Shown piece by piece: positions 24,997 through 32,062 of a DNA stretch of 64,000 nucleotides (position 1 is its first letter; every line of letters starts with the position of its first letter). The DNA comes from DATBQN01 sp963755825. Lineage in GTDB: Bacteria > Acidobacteriota > Thermoanaerobaculia > Multivoradales > UBA5704. A program made the translations under genes and the position numbers. Under the pieces are notes generated by a model. The model saw only the letters and a program-made list of their open reading frames with translations, ran no database searches and had not been told where the DNA came from. Location of the stretch: contig CAVWLA010000003.1 of assembly GCA_963755825.1 (NCBI GenBank), positions 1 through 64,000 on the forward strand, given 5' to 3'.

Positions 24997-26301
24997 CTAC
25001 CGAGCGAAATCCTTCTCGCGGGAGCGGAGGCTCGCCGCCGCGGTGCGCAGCAACACCGCGGTGAGCCGCTCGGCGCGGACCGCCTCATCGACCAGGAGGA
25101 GGACGGCCGTCGCCTCGCGCCGGATACCGAGCGCTCGGAATGCCGCGAGCATCTCCGCGATCAGCGGCCCGACCTCCGCGGCGCGGTTCTCGCGCAACCA
25201 GAATTGAGCCAGGTCGAGCGAGAGGAGCGCCGCGTCGTAAAGGAGGCGATGGCGCAGGAACCCCGCCCGCGCTGCGAGGAAGGCCGCCTCGGCGGCGCCC
25301 ATCTCTCCCAAGCCGGCCGCAATCTTTCCCTCGACCCAGCGAAGGCGTAAGTGATCGCCCTCCTTCCCATGATCGCGGTAGAGCTTCCGGTGCGCGCGGA
25401 CGAGCTCGCGCCCTTCGGCGAAGTGGCCAGAGTCGACCTGAAAGGAGATCAAGCTGTGCACGCCCGCTAGCAGAAGCTCGGGGTCGCGGTCGCGTTCGAG
25501 CAGGGTGATGCCGCGGCCGAGAAGGGCGATCGCCTCGGTCAGATCGCCGTGATAGCCCTTGGCGATTCCCTTGTTTATGAGCGTTCTCCCGGCGAGGTGA
25601 GTTTCTCCCTGCCGCCGATAGATGTTGAAGGCGTGATCGAGGAGGAGGAACGCCTCCTCGAATCGCCGCACGGCGCGGTAGATCGAGGAGGCCATCCACG
25701 CCAGCTCCGCGGCGAGGAGCGGATCTCCCGTCCCCATCTGGGCCCGTGCCGCGGCGCGCAGGAAATCGGCCTCCGCGTGCCGAAAGTCGTTCGTCACGCG
25801 CCGCGCATTGGCAAGCTCCGCGTAGGCCCTCGCCTGCAGGTCGAGGACGGCTCCCTCCGCGTAGAGCTCCGGGACCAGCTGCTCCGTTACCGCCACGATG
25901 CCCACCGCCACGGCGAGCAGCTCCTGCGGATCGCCGTGCCGGAGCGTCCTGACCTCGTCCAGCGCCGCTTCGCAACGCCGCAGCTGCGCTTCATCGCGGA
26001 GTCGAGCTCTTGCCGGCGCGTCGTCGAGGTCCAGCACCCTCCCGCCTCGCGTCACGCCGGCACGGGCGTGGCTCACGACCGCCCGGCGAACCGCCCGGCG
26101 GATGGCGAACTCGTAGCACGAGCCATCGTCCGCGGCCTCGGTCAAGCCAGCTGCGAAGAGAGGGGCAGCCAGGGGGCCGAGCCGCCGGCGACACCGCGGG
26201 CAACCTTTCAACAGGTGGACCGTGACGGCGTTCCGGACTGTCCGGTCGGCCTTTCCGGTGAGAAACGCGTCGAGCTCCTTCGGTGTCGGATGCTTTCGCA
26301 C
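24997..26301 (-). CDS. TPR-repeat protein with N-terminal His/Cys motif, 434 aa
   Basis: Start chosen at GTG 26301 with GGGAGGGG upstream; the frame is open further up to 26565 but that part is low-complexity. N-terminus MRKHPTPKELDAFLTGK leads to VHLLKGCPRC (His29, Cys34, Cys37), reminiscent of the zinc-binding HxxxCxxC of anti-sigma factors. Residues about 120-430 are tetratricopeptide-like helices (LQARAYAELANARRVTNDF, AELAWMASSIYRAVRRFEEA, TLINKGIAKGYHGDLTEAI). No membrane segment, so cytoplasmic. Probably a sensor or protein-binding partner of the neighbouring XRE regulator; inferred from recurrence of the pair. Confidence 0.75.
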   Translation of the reverse strand: MRKHPTPKELDAFLTGKADRTVRNAVTVHLLKGCPRCRRRLGPLAAPLFAAGLTEAADDGSCYEFAIRRAVRRAVVSHARAGVTRGGRVLDLDDAPARARLRDEAQLRRCEAALDEVRTLRHGDPQELLAVAVGIVAVTEQLVPELYAEGAVLDLQARAYAELANARRVTNDFRHAEADFLRAAARAQMGTGDPLLAAELAWMASSIYRAVRRFEEAFLLLDHAFNIYRRQGETHLAGRTLINKGIAKGYHGDLTEAIALLGRGITLLERDRDPELLLAGVHSLISFQVDSGHFAEGRELVRAHRKLYRDHGKEGDHLRLRWVEGKIAAGLGEMGAAEAAFLAARAGFLRHRLLYDAALLSLDLAQFWLRENRAAEVGPLIAEMLAAFRALGIRREATAVLLLVDEAVRAERLTAVLLRTAAASLRSREKDFAR

Positions 26302-26382
26302 GGCTACCGAACCCCTCCCTTTCAGTAGATGCAGGACTTCATTATGCCATGCAAGCGGCCGAGAACCACGCCATGAAGAGCA

Positions 26383-26413
26383 CCTCCGGGGCCAGGAGCC
26401 CTGACCCCGGAGG
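26383..26413 (-). terminator. Hairpin between two minus-strand genes
   Basis: Perfect 9-bp stem CCTCCGGGG / CCCCGGAGG with a 13-nt loop, lying 49 bp past the stop of the 114-aa secreted gene. No T-run follows, so it may be a Rho-assisted or weak terminator. Confidence 0.45.
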
Positions 26414-26461
26414 TCGAATCCTCCGCCGTGTCTCAGGCGCGCCGAATCGGCTCCGCAACGC

Positions 26462-26806
26462 TCATCGGATACGAAGAGGATCGAGCGCCAGGCACTCGCC
26501 CGCGGAGATGGCCCGGTAGGGCACGCCGCGCAGGTGGGCGGGCGGAGCCGAGCGCCTGGCGACATCTTTCACTCCCAATGGATCGATGGCGGAGCCTTCC
26601 GCGGCCGAGGCGGTCTGGAGGGTATCCCTGCCCGCCAAACGGTTGGCGCCATCCCACGGTTGGCTCAGCCATTGCCAGATCTGTTCGAGGACACTGGGCG
26701 ATTGGCCGTGGTGAAGCGGTACCGCGGCGGCCGGGCTCGGCAGGGCTGCGAGCAGGAGCGCGGCGGTCAAAGCTGCGGCGGGAAGATGGATGGCCTTGCG
26801 CGACAT
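26462..26806 (-). CDS. Small secreted protein, 114 aa
   Basis: An AGGAGG six bases before the ATG and a clean signal peptide (AALTAALLLAALPSPAAA) support translation and export. The mature part (about 85 aa) starts VPLHHGQSPSVLEQIWQWLS and has no recognised domain. It is divergent from the XRE-XRE-TPR operon at 27135; the perfect palindrome at 26999-27017 lies between them, so the two may be co-regulated. It could be an output gene of that regulator set; this is inference. Confidence 0.65.
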   Translation of the reverse strand: MSRKAIHLPAAALTAALLLAALPSPAAAVPLHHGQSPSVLEQIWQWLSQPWDGANRLAGRDTLQTASAAEGSAIDPLGVKDVARRSAPPAHLRGVPYRAISAGECLALDPLRIR

Positions 26807-26998
26807 CGGAACCTCCTAGTCCCGCGGTGGTCACCGGCGGCCGTCATGGTCGCGGCGCCGCGGGCTGAGCGAACGCACCCAGTCTCTACCTAAAAGTCCT
26901 AGTGCTTCCGGTGACGGCCTCCTAGCCAGGCAGGCCACTCCGATGGGCGGTCGTGTCCCGGCATGACTTCACCCCGATCGAGGCCCGCGGCGCAAAGT

Positions 26999-27017
26999 TT
27001 CGACACCGGGTGTCGAA
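26999..27017. promoter_or_regulatory. Perfect 19-bp palindrome, candidate operator
   Basis: TTCGACACC-G-GGTGTCGAA, nine-base arms with one central base and no mismatch. It sits 81 bp upstream of the -35 box of the XRE operon, in the divergent intergenic region shared with the small secreted gene. Dyads of this size are typical XRE-family binding sites. Confidence 0.55.
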
Positions 27018-27097
27018 CCGCCCGTCCGCTTTCGTACTTTTGCGCTGGACAGCAGGGATTCAGGGCTCGGAACGGCTGTGGATGAACAGAGACCACG

Positions 27098-27127
27098 TTG
27101 ACAGCTTCATCGCTTCATCCGTACGAT
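27098..27127 (+). promoter_or_regulatory. Sigma-70-type promoter, probably leaderless
   Basis: Consensus -35 TTGACA (27098-27103), 18-bp spacer, -10 TACGAT (27122-27127). The ATG of the first XRE gene follows seven bases later, so the transcript should start at or within a base or two of the start codon. No ribosome binding site. Confidence 0.6.
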
Positions 27128-27134
27128 CGACAGC

Positions 27135-27440
27135 ATGAATCTTCAAGATAACGATTCAGATCTACATCTGGAGCAGAGGAAACGACGGAGCGACGAGCGT
27201 CGCCGCCTGCGGCTGGCGTTCGGTCGGCGGATGGGCGATGCGCGGCGCGCCAAGAGGCTCACCCAGGACGAGCTCGCCGCGGCGATCGACGTCCGCCCGT
27301 GGATGATCAGCCGTTACGAGTTAGGCCACTCGGCGCCGCGGCTCGAAGTTCTCGTCCGCCTCCGGGGAGCTCTCGGAGTCACCCTCGACTTCCTTCTCGT
27401 CGGACTGCCCGAGGTATCTCAACCGGAGCGAGAGCGATGA
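27135..27440 (+). CDS. XRE-family regulator, 101 aa
   Basis: Classical Cro/C1 helix-turn-helix at residues about 28-85: FGRRMGDARRAKRLTQDELA, IDVRPWMISRYELGHSAPRL, then LVRLRGALGVTLDFLL. The N-terminal 27 residues are charged. First gene of a three-gene unit in which every junction is ATGA: its stop overlaps the start of the next regulator. Candidate operator 26999-27017 lies upstream. Confidence 0.85.
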   Translation: MNLQDNDSDLHLEQRKRRSDERRRLRLAFGRRMGDARRAKRLTQDELAAAIDVRPWMISRYELGHSAPRLEVLVRLRGALGVTLDFLLVGLPEVSQPERER

Positions 27441-27823
27441 GCGGCCTACCCTCTCTCCCCGTCGCTCTCGGACGGCGACTGCGGCGGCTCCGCCTGGACC
27501 GCGGCTGGACGCAGGCGAGCCTCGCGGCGCGCGTCGGCGTCAGGACCGAGACGCTCCGCCGCTACGAGAGGGGCGTCTGCCCACGCCTCGCTGTTCTCAT
27601 TCGCTTCAGCCAGCATTTCGAGCTCGGCCTCGACGAGCTGGTGAACGGCCTCGGCGGCGATAGCCCGTGCCGTCGGGCCATCCTCCACCGTTTGGCCGCC
27701 TGCGAGGCGCTGAGCCCGCACATGGCCCAGCTCCTCTTCAGCCTGATCGACGCGGTGCTGGCGATCAACGACGTGGCGCAGAGCCGGACGGTACACCTGA
27801 CCCGCACCGAGGCGCGCCCATGA
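27437..27823 (+). CDS. XRE-family regulator, 128 aa
   Basis: Start at ATG 27437, overlapping the previous stop, in preference to the upstream in-frame codon at 27299 that lies inside the first regulator. Helix-turn-helix at residues about 9-65 (LGRRLRRLRLDRGWTQASLA, VGVRTETLRRYERG, LIRFSQHFELGLDELVNG). The C-terminal half is helical and unassigned (LAACEALSPHMAQLLFSLID). Two different XRE proteins in tandem may form heterodimers or act in sequence. Its stop overlaps the TPR start (ATGA). Confidence 0.82.
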   Translation: MSGLPSLPVALGRRLRRLRLDRGWTQASLAARVGVRTETLRRYERGVCPRLAVLIRFSQHFELGLDELVNGLGGDSPCRRAILHRLAACEALSPHMAQLLFSLIDAVLAINDVAQSRTVHLTRTEARP

Positions 27824-29184
27824 GCCATCTCCGCGATCCGCTGGTCTACGCCTTCGCTCAGTCCCTTTCCGTTGCCGACTCCGGGGCCTTGCTCCACCTC
27901 CTCACCTGCCCGATCTGTGCCGCCAAGGCGGTCGCCGCCCTCGGCTGCCGGCCGGGCGGCATCATCACGGTTCGCAAGCCCGCACTTCCGACGTACACGG
28001 CGATCTTCGATCGCCTCGGCAGGCAGCCCGCCGCTGGGCTTGCCGCCGCGCGCGACACGGCACGTGAGCAGGTGGCGAGGCTCGTGACGGATGAGAACCT
28101 CCTGCGGGACATGGAGAGGCGTGCCGGCATTGAGCCGAGCCTCTCGACCTGGCCGCTCGCTTGGGAGCTGCGCTCGCGGGGTGTCGGCCTGCTCGTCGAG
28201 GACCCCGCACGAGCGGAACGCTTCCTTCGCCTCTCGATCGCCATCGGAGAGGTCGTAGCCCGCTCCGATGGGGGAGCCGGATTCTTTCTCGGAGCCTGGG
28301 TCGGGTTGGCAGCAGCGCGGCGCCTCTTAGGGGATCACGTTCGAGCCGCCGCGGCCCTCGACCATGCCGATCGCTATGTGCGGGACTCGATCGATCCCGA
28401 CGAGCGCGCAACCTTCTGCCGCGAACTCGCGGAACTTCGTCGAGCCGAGGGTCGCTACGAAGAGGCCCTCGCTCTCTTCGAGCGCGCCGCCTCTCTCTTC
28501 GAGGATTTCGGGCAGATCGACGCCCAAGCGTCGGCATGGGTCGCCGAAGCGGAGCTCTACATTCGCCTTGAGGACTTCGAGGGCGCCTTGGAATGCTCTG
28601 AGAGCGCAGTGCAACTGGCGGCGGAAGGCATCGACCCTGTCCTCGCTCTCCGCGCCGGCCGCTGCGCGGCGGTCGCGTTGCTCGAGTCGGGCCTACCGAG
28701 GCAGGCTCGAGAAATCCTCGCGCCGATCCTCAAGCAATACGGCCCGGAGATGACACCCCGTGAGCGCGCCGAGCTCCTATGGATCGAGGGTCGCATCGCC
28801 ACATGCCTCGGAGAAAAGGACTCGGCCCAGGAAAAGCTCTGGCGCGCCTGGTCTGCCCTGCAAGCGGTGGGCGAGCCTGTTCATGCCATTCGCGTCGCCC
28901 TCGACCTCGCCGAACTCTATACCGTGGAGTCGGACACCTTGAGCCTCCAGCAGGTTCTTACGGCGCTGGAGTCGTTCGTCCGCGGGAACGTCGCGCAGAA
29001 CCTCGGTGAAGCGGTGCTCTCCTTGATCGAGGCGGCCAGGGGAGGTCGCCCGTTTCTTCCTCTGCTGGCGGCTCTCGGTGCGTTTCTCGTGCGCACGAGC
29101 GAGGAGGAATATCGCTCTCCCTGCGTTGCTCGGGGCAGCCGTGACCCGATGGACACCGACCATGAGAGCCCGTCCACCTCGTAG
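27820..29184 (+). CDS. TPR-repeat protein with N-terminal HxxxCxxC motif, 454 aa
   Basis: Start at ATG 27820 inside the preceding stop. The N-terminus contains LLHLLTCPIC (His26, Cys30, Cys33), the exact spacing of the zinc-binding HxxxCxxC element of anti-sigma factors, and corresponds to VHLLKGCPRC in the TPR protein at 24997-26301. The rest is alpha-helical with TPR-like units (RYEEALALFERAASLFEDFG, AEAELYIRLEDFEGALECS, ELLWIEGRIATCLGEKDSA). No membrane span. The coupling to two XRE regulators argues that it controls them or senses for them; the mechanism is unknown. Confidence 0.78.
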   Translation: MSHLRDPLVYAFAQSLSVADSGALLHLLTCPICAAKAVAALGCRPGGIITVRKPALPTYTAIFDRLGRQPAAGLAAARDTAREQVARLVTDENLLRDMERRAGIEPSLSTWPLAWELRSRGVGLLVEDPARAERFLRLSIAIGEVVARSDGGAGFFLGAWVGLAAARRLLGDHVRAAAALDHADRYVRDSIDPDERATFCRELAELRRAEGRYEEALALFERAASLFEDFGQIDAQASAWVAEAELYIRLEDFEGALECSESAVQLAAEGIDPVLALRAGRCAAVALLESGLPRQAREILAPILKQYGPEMTPRERAELLWIEGRIATCLGEKDSAQEKLWRAWSALQAVGEPVHAIRVALDLAELYTVESDTLSLQQVLTALESFVRGNVAQNLGEAVLSLIEAARGGRPFLPLLAALGAFLVRTSEEEYRSPCVARGSRDPMDTDHESPSTS

Positions 29185-29491
29185 GAAGGGGGCTGCTCCT
29201 CTGGCTCAAGGTGGTACTGCGAAAGCGAAGAGGGTTCGGGCCGCCGCGGCGGGGGGAGGCTGGCCGCCGCGGTATTGGGACCTAAGAAGTCCCCCGGGCA
29301 AGGCTCCTCCAGGGGGTGAGGGCCGCCGCTGGGCCGATCCGTGCAGACCGGTCACCGTGGTAATCCTCTCGCAGGCCGACGCACGAACCAATCCCTTCCG
29401 AAGCGCCATTCGCTCGGTGTTACCCGAGTGTTACCAGGCTCCGGCCAGGATCGAGGCCGATCTCTAAGTCATTGATTTTACTTGGATTAAT
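29185..29491. other. Intergenic stretch before tRNA-Pro, no gene seen
   Basis: About 300 bp between the TPR stop and the tRNA. It includes a G/C-rich stretch followed by an A/T-rich one (29465-29491). I looked for a duplicated tRNA 3' end or an integrase remnant, since tRNA genes are common integration sites, and found neither. Confidence 0.45.
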
Positions 29492-29568
29492 TGGTCGGGA
29501 CGCGGGGATTTGAACCCCGGACCCCCTGAACCCCATTCAGGTACGCTACCAGACTGCGCCACGTCCCG
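29492..29568 (-). tRNA. tRNA-Pro (GGG)
   Basis: Cloverleaf on the minus strand: acceptor CGGGACG pairs with CGTCCCG, anticodon stem CCTGA/TCAGG with loop ATGGGGT giving anticodon GGG, T-arm CGGGG-TTCAAAT-CCCCG, discriminator A and encoded CCA (29492-29494). It lies 22 bp downstream of the MerR gene and may be co-transcribed with it. Confidence 0.95.
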
Positions 29569-29590
29569 ACCGAAACTGCAGGAAGGCTGT

Positions 29591-30112
29591 TCAGGTGCCT
29601 CGGCGCGAGCTCAAAAGGGCGAGGAGATCTCTCGCCTCGTCGAGCGCTCGCTCGACCCCGGAACGCAGCCTTTGTATCCGTTCGTCGCCTTGGGTGTCAA
29701 GCGAGGAGGCGGAGCGGTCTTCGAGGAGGAGAGACGCTTGGAGGGGGGGCGCGGCGGGCTCTTGGGCGGTGAGCTCTGCCGCAGGGGCCGCGGCGGGGGC
29801 GTCGAGCTCAGAGGGAGCCTCGTCGTCTTTCCCGTCGTCGGCTCGGCTGAGGGTTCCGCCGGCGAGCTCGGCCTCGAGCTTTTTCTTGGCGCCGGCGATC
29901 GTGTAGCCCTCGTCGTAGAGGAGCTGCTTGATGCGGCGGATGATCTCGAGCTCTTTCTCGCTGTAGACCCGCTGGCCGGAGCGGCTCTTGCTCGGCGAGA
30001 TGGCCGAGAACTCGGTCTCCCAGTAGCGCAGGACGTAGGGCTGGATGTCCAGCGCTTTACAGGCCTCTCCGATCTTGTAGTAGAGCCGCTTCTGGATCCG
30101 GGCCTTGGGCAT
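29591..30112 (-). CDS. MerR-family regulator, 173 aa
   Basis: Winged helix-turn-helix of the MerR type at residues about 9-80: LYYKIGEACKALDIQPYVLR, YWETEFSAISPSKSRSGQRV, YSEKELEIIRRIKQLLYDEG. The C-terminal part is Ala/Glu-rich and lacks effector-binding cysteines. It follows the IHF-like gene by six bases and precedes tRNA-Pro, an arrangement seen in several bacterial groups. Target unknown. Confidence 0.88.
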   Translation of the reverse strand: MPKARIQKRLYYKIGEACKALDIQPYVLRYWETEFSAISPSKSRSGQRVYSEKELEIIRRIKQLLYDEGYTIAGAKKKLEAELAGGTLSRADDGKDDEAPSELDAPAAAPAAELTAQEPAAPPLQASLLLEDRSASSLDTQGDERIQRLRSGVERALDEARDLLALLSSRRGT

Positions 30113-30118
30113 CTCGGA

Positions 30119-30454
30119 CTAGCTCGGCTCTTCCTCGCGGCGGCCCGGCGTGATGACGTCGCGCAGGCGGCGTGCCGGCCGGAAGCTCAGACCCTTGTGC
30201 GGCGGGATGAAGATCTTCTCGCCCGAGGTGGGGTTGACGCCGACGCGGCCCGGCCGGCTGGTGACCTCGAAGGTGCCGAAGTTCTTGATCCGCACCGTGC
30301 GGCCGACGCGCAGGCTCCCCTTGACCGTCTTGAAGATGGTCTCGACGATCTCGGCCGCCTCGAACTTGGTGAGGCCGCCGTGGCGCTCGTAGACCACGTC
30401 GATGAGGTCGGCCTTGGTCAGCCCGGGGTGCTCGATGGCTTTCTTTCTCGTCAC
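30119..30454 (-). CDS. ihfA: Integration host factor alpha-like / HU-family DNA-binding protein, 111 aa
   Basis: DNA-bending protein. The family pattern is complete: LTKADLIDVVYERHGGLTKF, EIVETIFKTVKGSLRVGRTV, RIKNFGTFEVTSRPGRVGVN and the beta-arm PTSGEKIFIPPHKGLSFRP. The N-terminal and C-terminal extensions are short and basic. It has its own strong promoter at 30526-30554 and leads merR and tRNA-Pro. IHF-alpha versus HU cannot be settled without its partner. Confidence 0.9.
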   Translation of the reverse strand: MTRKKAIEHPGLTKADLIDVVYERHGGLTKFEAAEIVETIFKTVKGSLRVGRTVRIKNFGTFEVTSRPGRVGVNPTSGEKIFIPPHKGLSFRPARRLRDVITPGRREEEPS

Positions 30455-30525
30455 CTTGGCATTCCGTTCGGGCGAACGCGAGCGTGCTCAGGAATCAGCC
30501 GGTCCGGCCTGAAAGTAGTGCCTGA

Positions 30526-30554
30526 AGTATAGGGGATCAAAGGGGCATCGACAA
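30526..30554 (-). promoter_or_regulatory. Sigma-70-type promoter of the ihfA-merR unit
   Basis: On the minus strand: TTGTCG (30554-30549), 17-bp spacer, TATACT (30531-30526). It is 72 bp upstream of the ihfA start and faces it. Confidence 0.65.
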
Positions 30555-30622
30555 GAGCCGGATAGCGCAGGTGACACCTGGCGCGGGGGGCGCCGGCGCC
30601 TGCCGCGCGCTCGCCGATCGCT

Positions 30623-32062
30623 CTAGCGGCCGCGCTTCTCGTAGCGCTTCTCGTTGCGCCGGCGGATGACCAGGCGGACCGGCACGCCGGCGAGGTCGAG
30701 ATCCTGGCGCAGCCGGTTCTCGAGATAGCGCCGGTAGTTGGCGTTGCGCGACAGCGCCCGGTTGGCGAACAGCATGAAGGTGGGCGGTGCGGTCGATACC
30801 TGGGTCGCGTAGTAGAGCTTCCAGGGGCGGCCGCCCTCGGCGGGCGGCTGCACGCGCTTGACCGCCGCCTCGAAGAGGCGGTTGACCTCGGCGGTCGTCA
30901 GGCGCGTGTTGTAGGCGGCGAGGGCGCGGTCGATGGCGGGAAAGATCTTCTCGACGCCGCGCGCGGTGAGCGCCGAGAGGTTGACCCGCGCCGGATCGGC
31001 GAGGAGCTGCTCCATCCGCCCCCAGGAGCGCTCGAGCGCCTCGCGCAGGTCGACGTCGAGGAGATCCCACTTGTTGATCGCCACCACCGCCGCCCGGCCC
31101 AGCTCCCAGATCGAGCCGGCGATGGCGAGGTCCCCCGAGGTCACCCCCTGCGCCGCGTCGATCACCAGGACCGCCACCTGGGCGCGCTCGATCTGCCGCC
31201 GCGCCATCATCACGGCGAGCTCCTCCGGGGCGCCGGAGACCTGGCTGCGGCGGCGGATGCCGGCGGTGTCGATGAAGAGGTAGGTGCGGCCGTTGCGGCT
31301 GAGCACGGTGTCGACGGGATCGCGGGTGGTGCCGGCCTGCGGCGAGACCAGCGCCCGCTCCTCGCCGACGATGCGGTTCAGGAGCGACGACTTGCCGACG
31401 TTCGGCCGCCCGACGATGGCGACCGGCGGCGCCTCCAGCCGCGGACCCGGCGCCAGATCGGCGGGGAGGATGGCGGCGATCGCCTGGCGCAGATCCTCGA
31501 TCCCCTGGCCGTGCTCGGCCGAGATGAGGAGCTGGGGATCGATGCCGAGGGTGTAGAACTCGGGGAAGCGGGCGCGCGCCTCGGAGGTGTCCCCCTTGTT
31601 GACGACGAGGAGGGCGGGCTTGCCGGTCGACCGCAGCCGCTGCCACACCGCCTGGTCGCCGCCCACCAGCCCCTCGCGGCCGTCGACCACGACGAGCAGC
31701 AGATCGCTCTCCTCGACCGCCAGCAGCACCTGCCGGTTGAGGCCGAGCGGGTCGTCGCCGGGCACCAGGCCGCCGGTATCGATGAGCTGGACGGGGCGGT
31801 CGTCGGCGAGCTGGCCGATGCCGGTGATGCGGTCGCGGGTCACCCCCGGCTGGTCGTGGACGATCGACTTGCGGCTCCCCAGCAGGCGGTTGAAGAGCGT
31901 CGACTTGCCGACGTTCGGCCGGCCGACGATGGCGACGGTCGGGGTGAGCGCCGCGCGGCCGGCGGCTCCCACGGGGATGCTCGCGACATCGGTGACGGTG
32001 CCGATGCCGGCATCGCCGAGCTCGGCGGCGAGGCCGGCCGGGCCGGCGGTCTCCTCGCTCAA
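30623..32062 (-). CDS. der: GTPase Der (EngA), 479 aa
   Basis: Ribosome-assembly GTPase with two tandem G domains. First: GRPNVGKST, DTGGL, NKGD. Second: GRPNVGKSS, DTAGI, NKWD; then a KH-like C-terminal domain ending RRRNEKRYEKRGR. Start chosen at TTG 32062, which overlaps the RNase R stop in a TTGA; the frame stays open far upstream but that is the rnr gene in another frame. The N-terminal extension of about 40 residues before TPTVAIVG is longer than usual, so an internal start is possible. Operon rnr-der. Confidence 0.95.
   Translation of the reverse strand: MSEETAGPAGLAAELGDAGIGTVTDVASIPVGAAGRAALTPTVAIVGRPNVGKSTLFNRLLGSRKSIVHDQPGVTRDRITGIGQLADDRPVQLIDTGGLVPGDDPLGLNRQVLLAVEESDLLLVVVDGREGLVGGDQAVWQRLRSTGKPALLVVNKGDTSEARARFPEFYTLGIDPQLLISAEHGQGIEDLRQAIAAILPADLAPGPRLEAPPVAIVGRPNVGKSSLLNRIVGEERALVSPQAGTTRDPVDTVLSRNGRTYLFIDTAGIRRRSQVSGAPEELAVMMARRQIERAQVAVLVIDAAQGVTSGDLAIAGSIWELGRAAVVAINKWDLLDVDLREALERSWGRMEQLLADPARVNLSALTARGVEKIFPAIDRALAAYNTRLTTAEVNRLFEAAVKRVQPPAEGGRPWKLYYATQVSTAPPTFMLFANRALSRNANYRRYLENRLRQDLDLAGVPVRLVIRRRNEKRYEKRGR

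Noticed and set aside
29185..29568. Genomic-island attachment site at tRNA-Pro
   Set aside because: No integrase and no second copy of the tRNA 3' end were found in the window, although the adjacent 12-29 kb region looks accessory.
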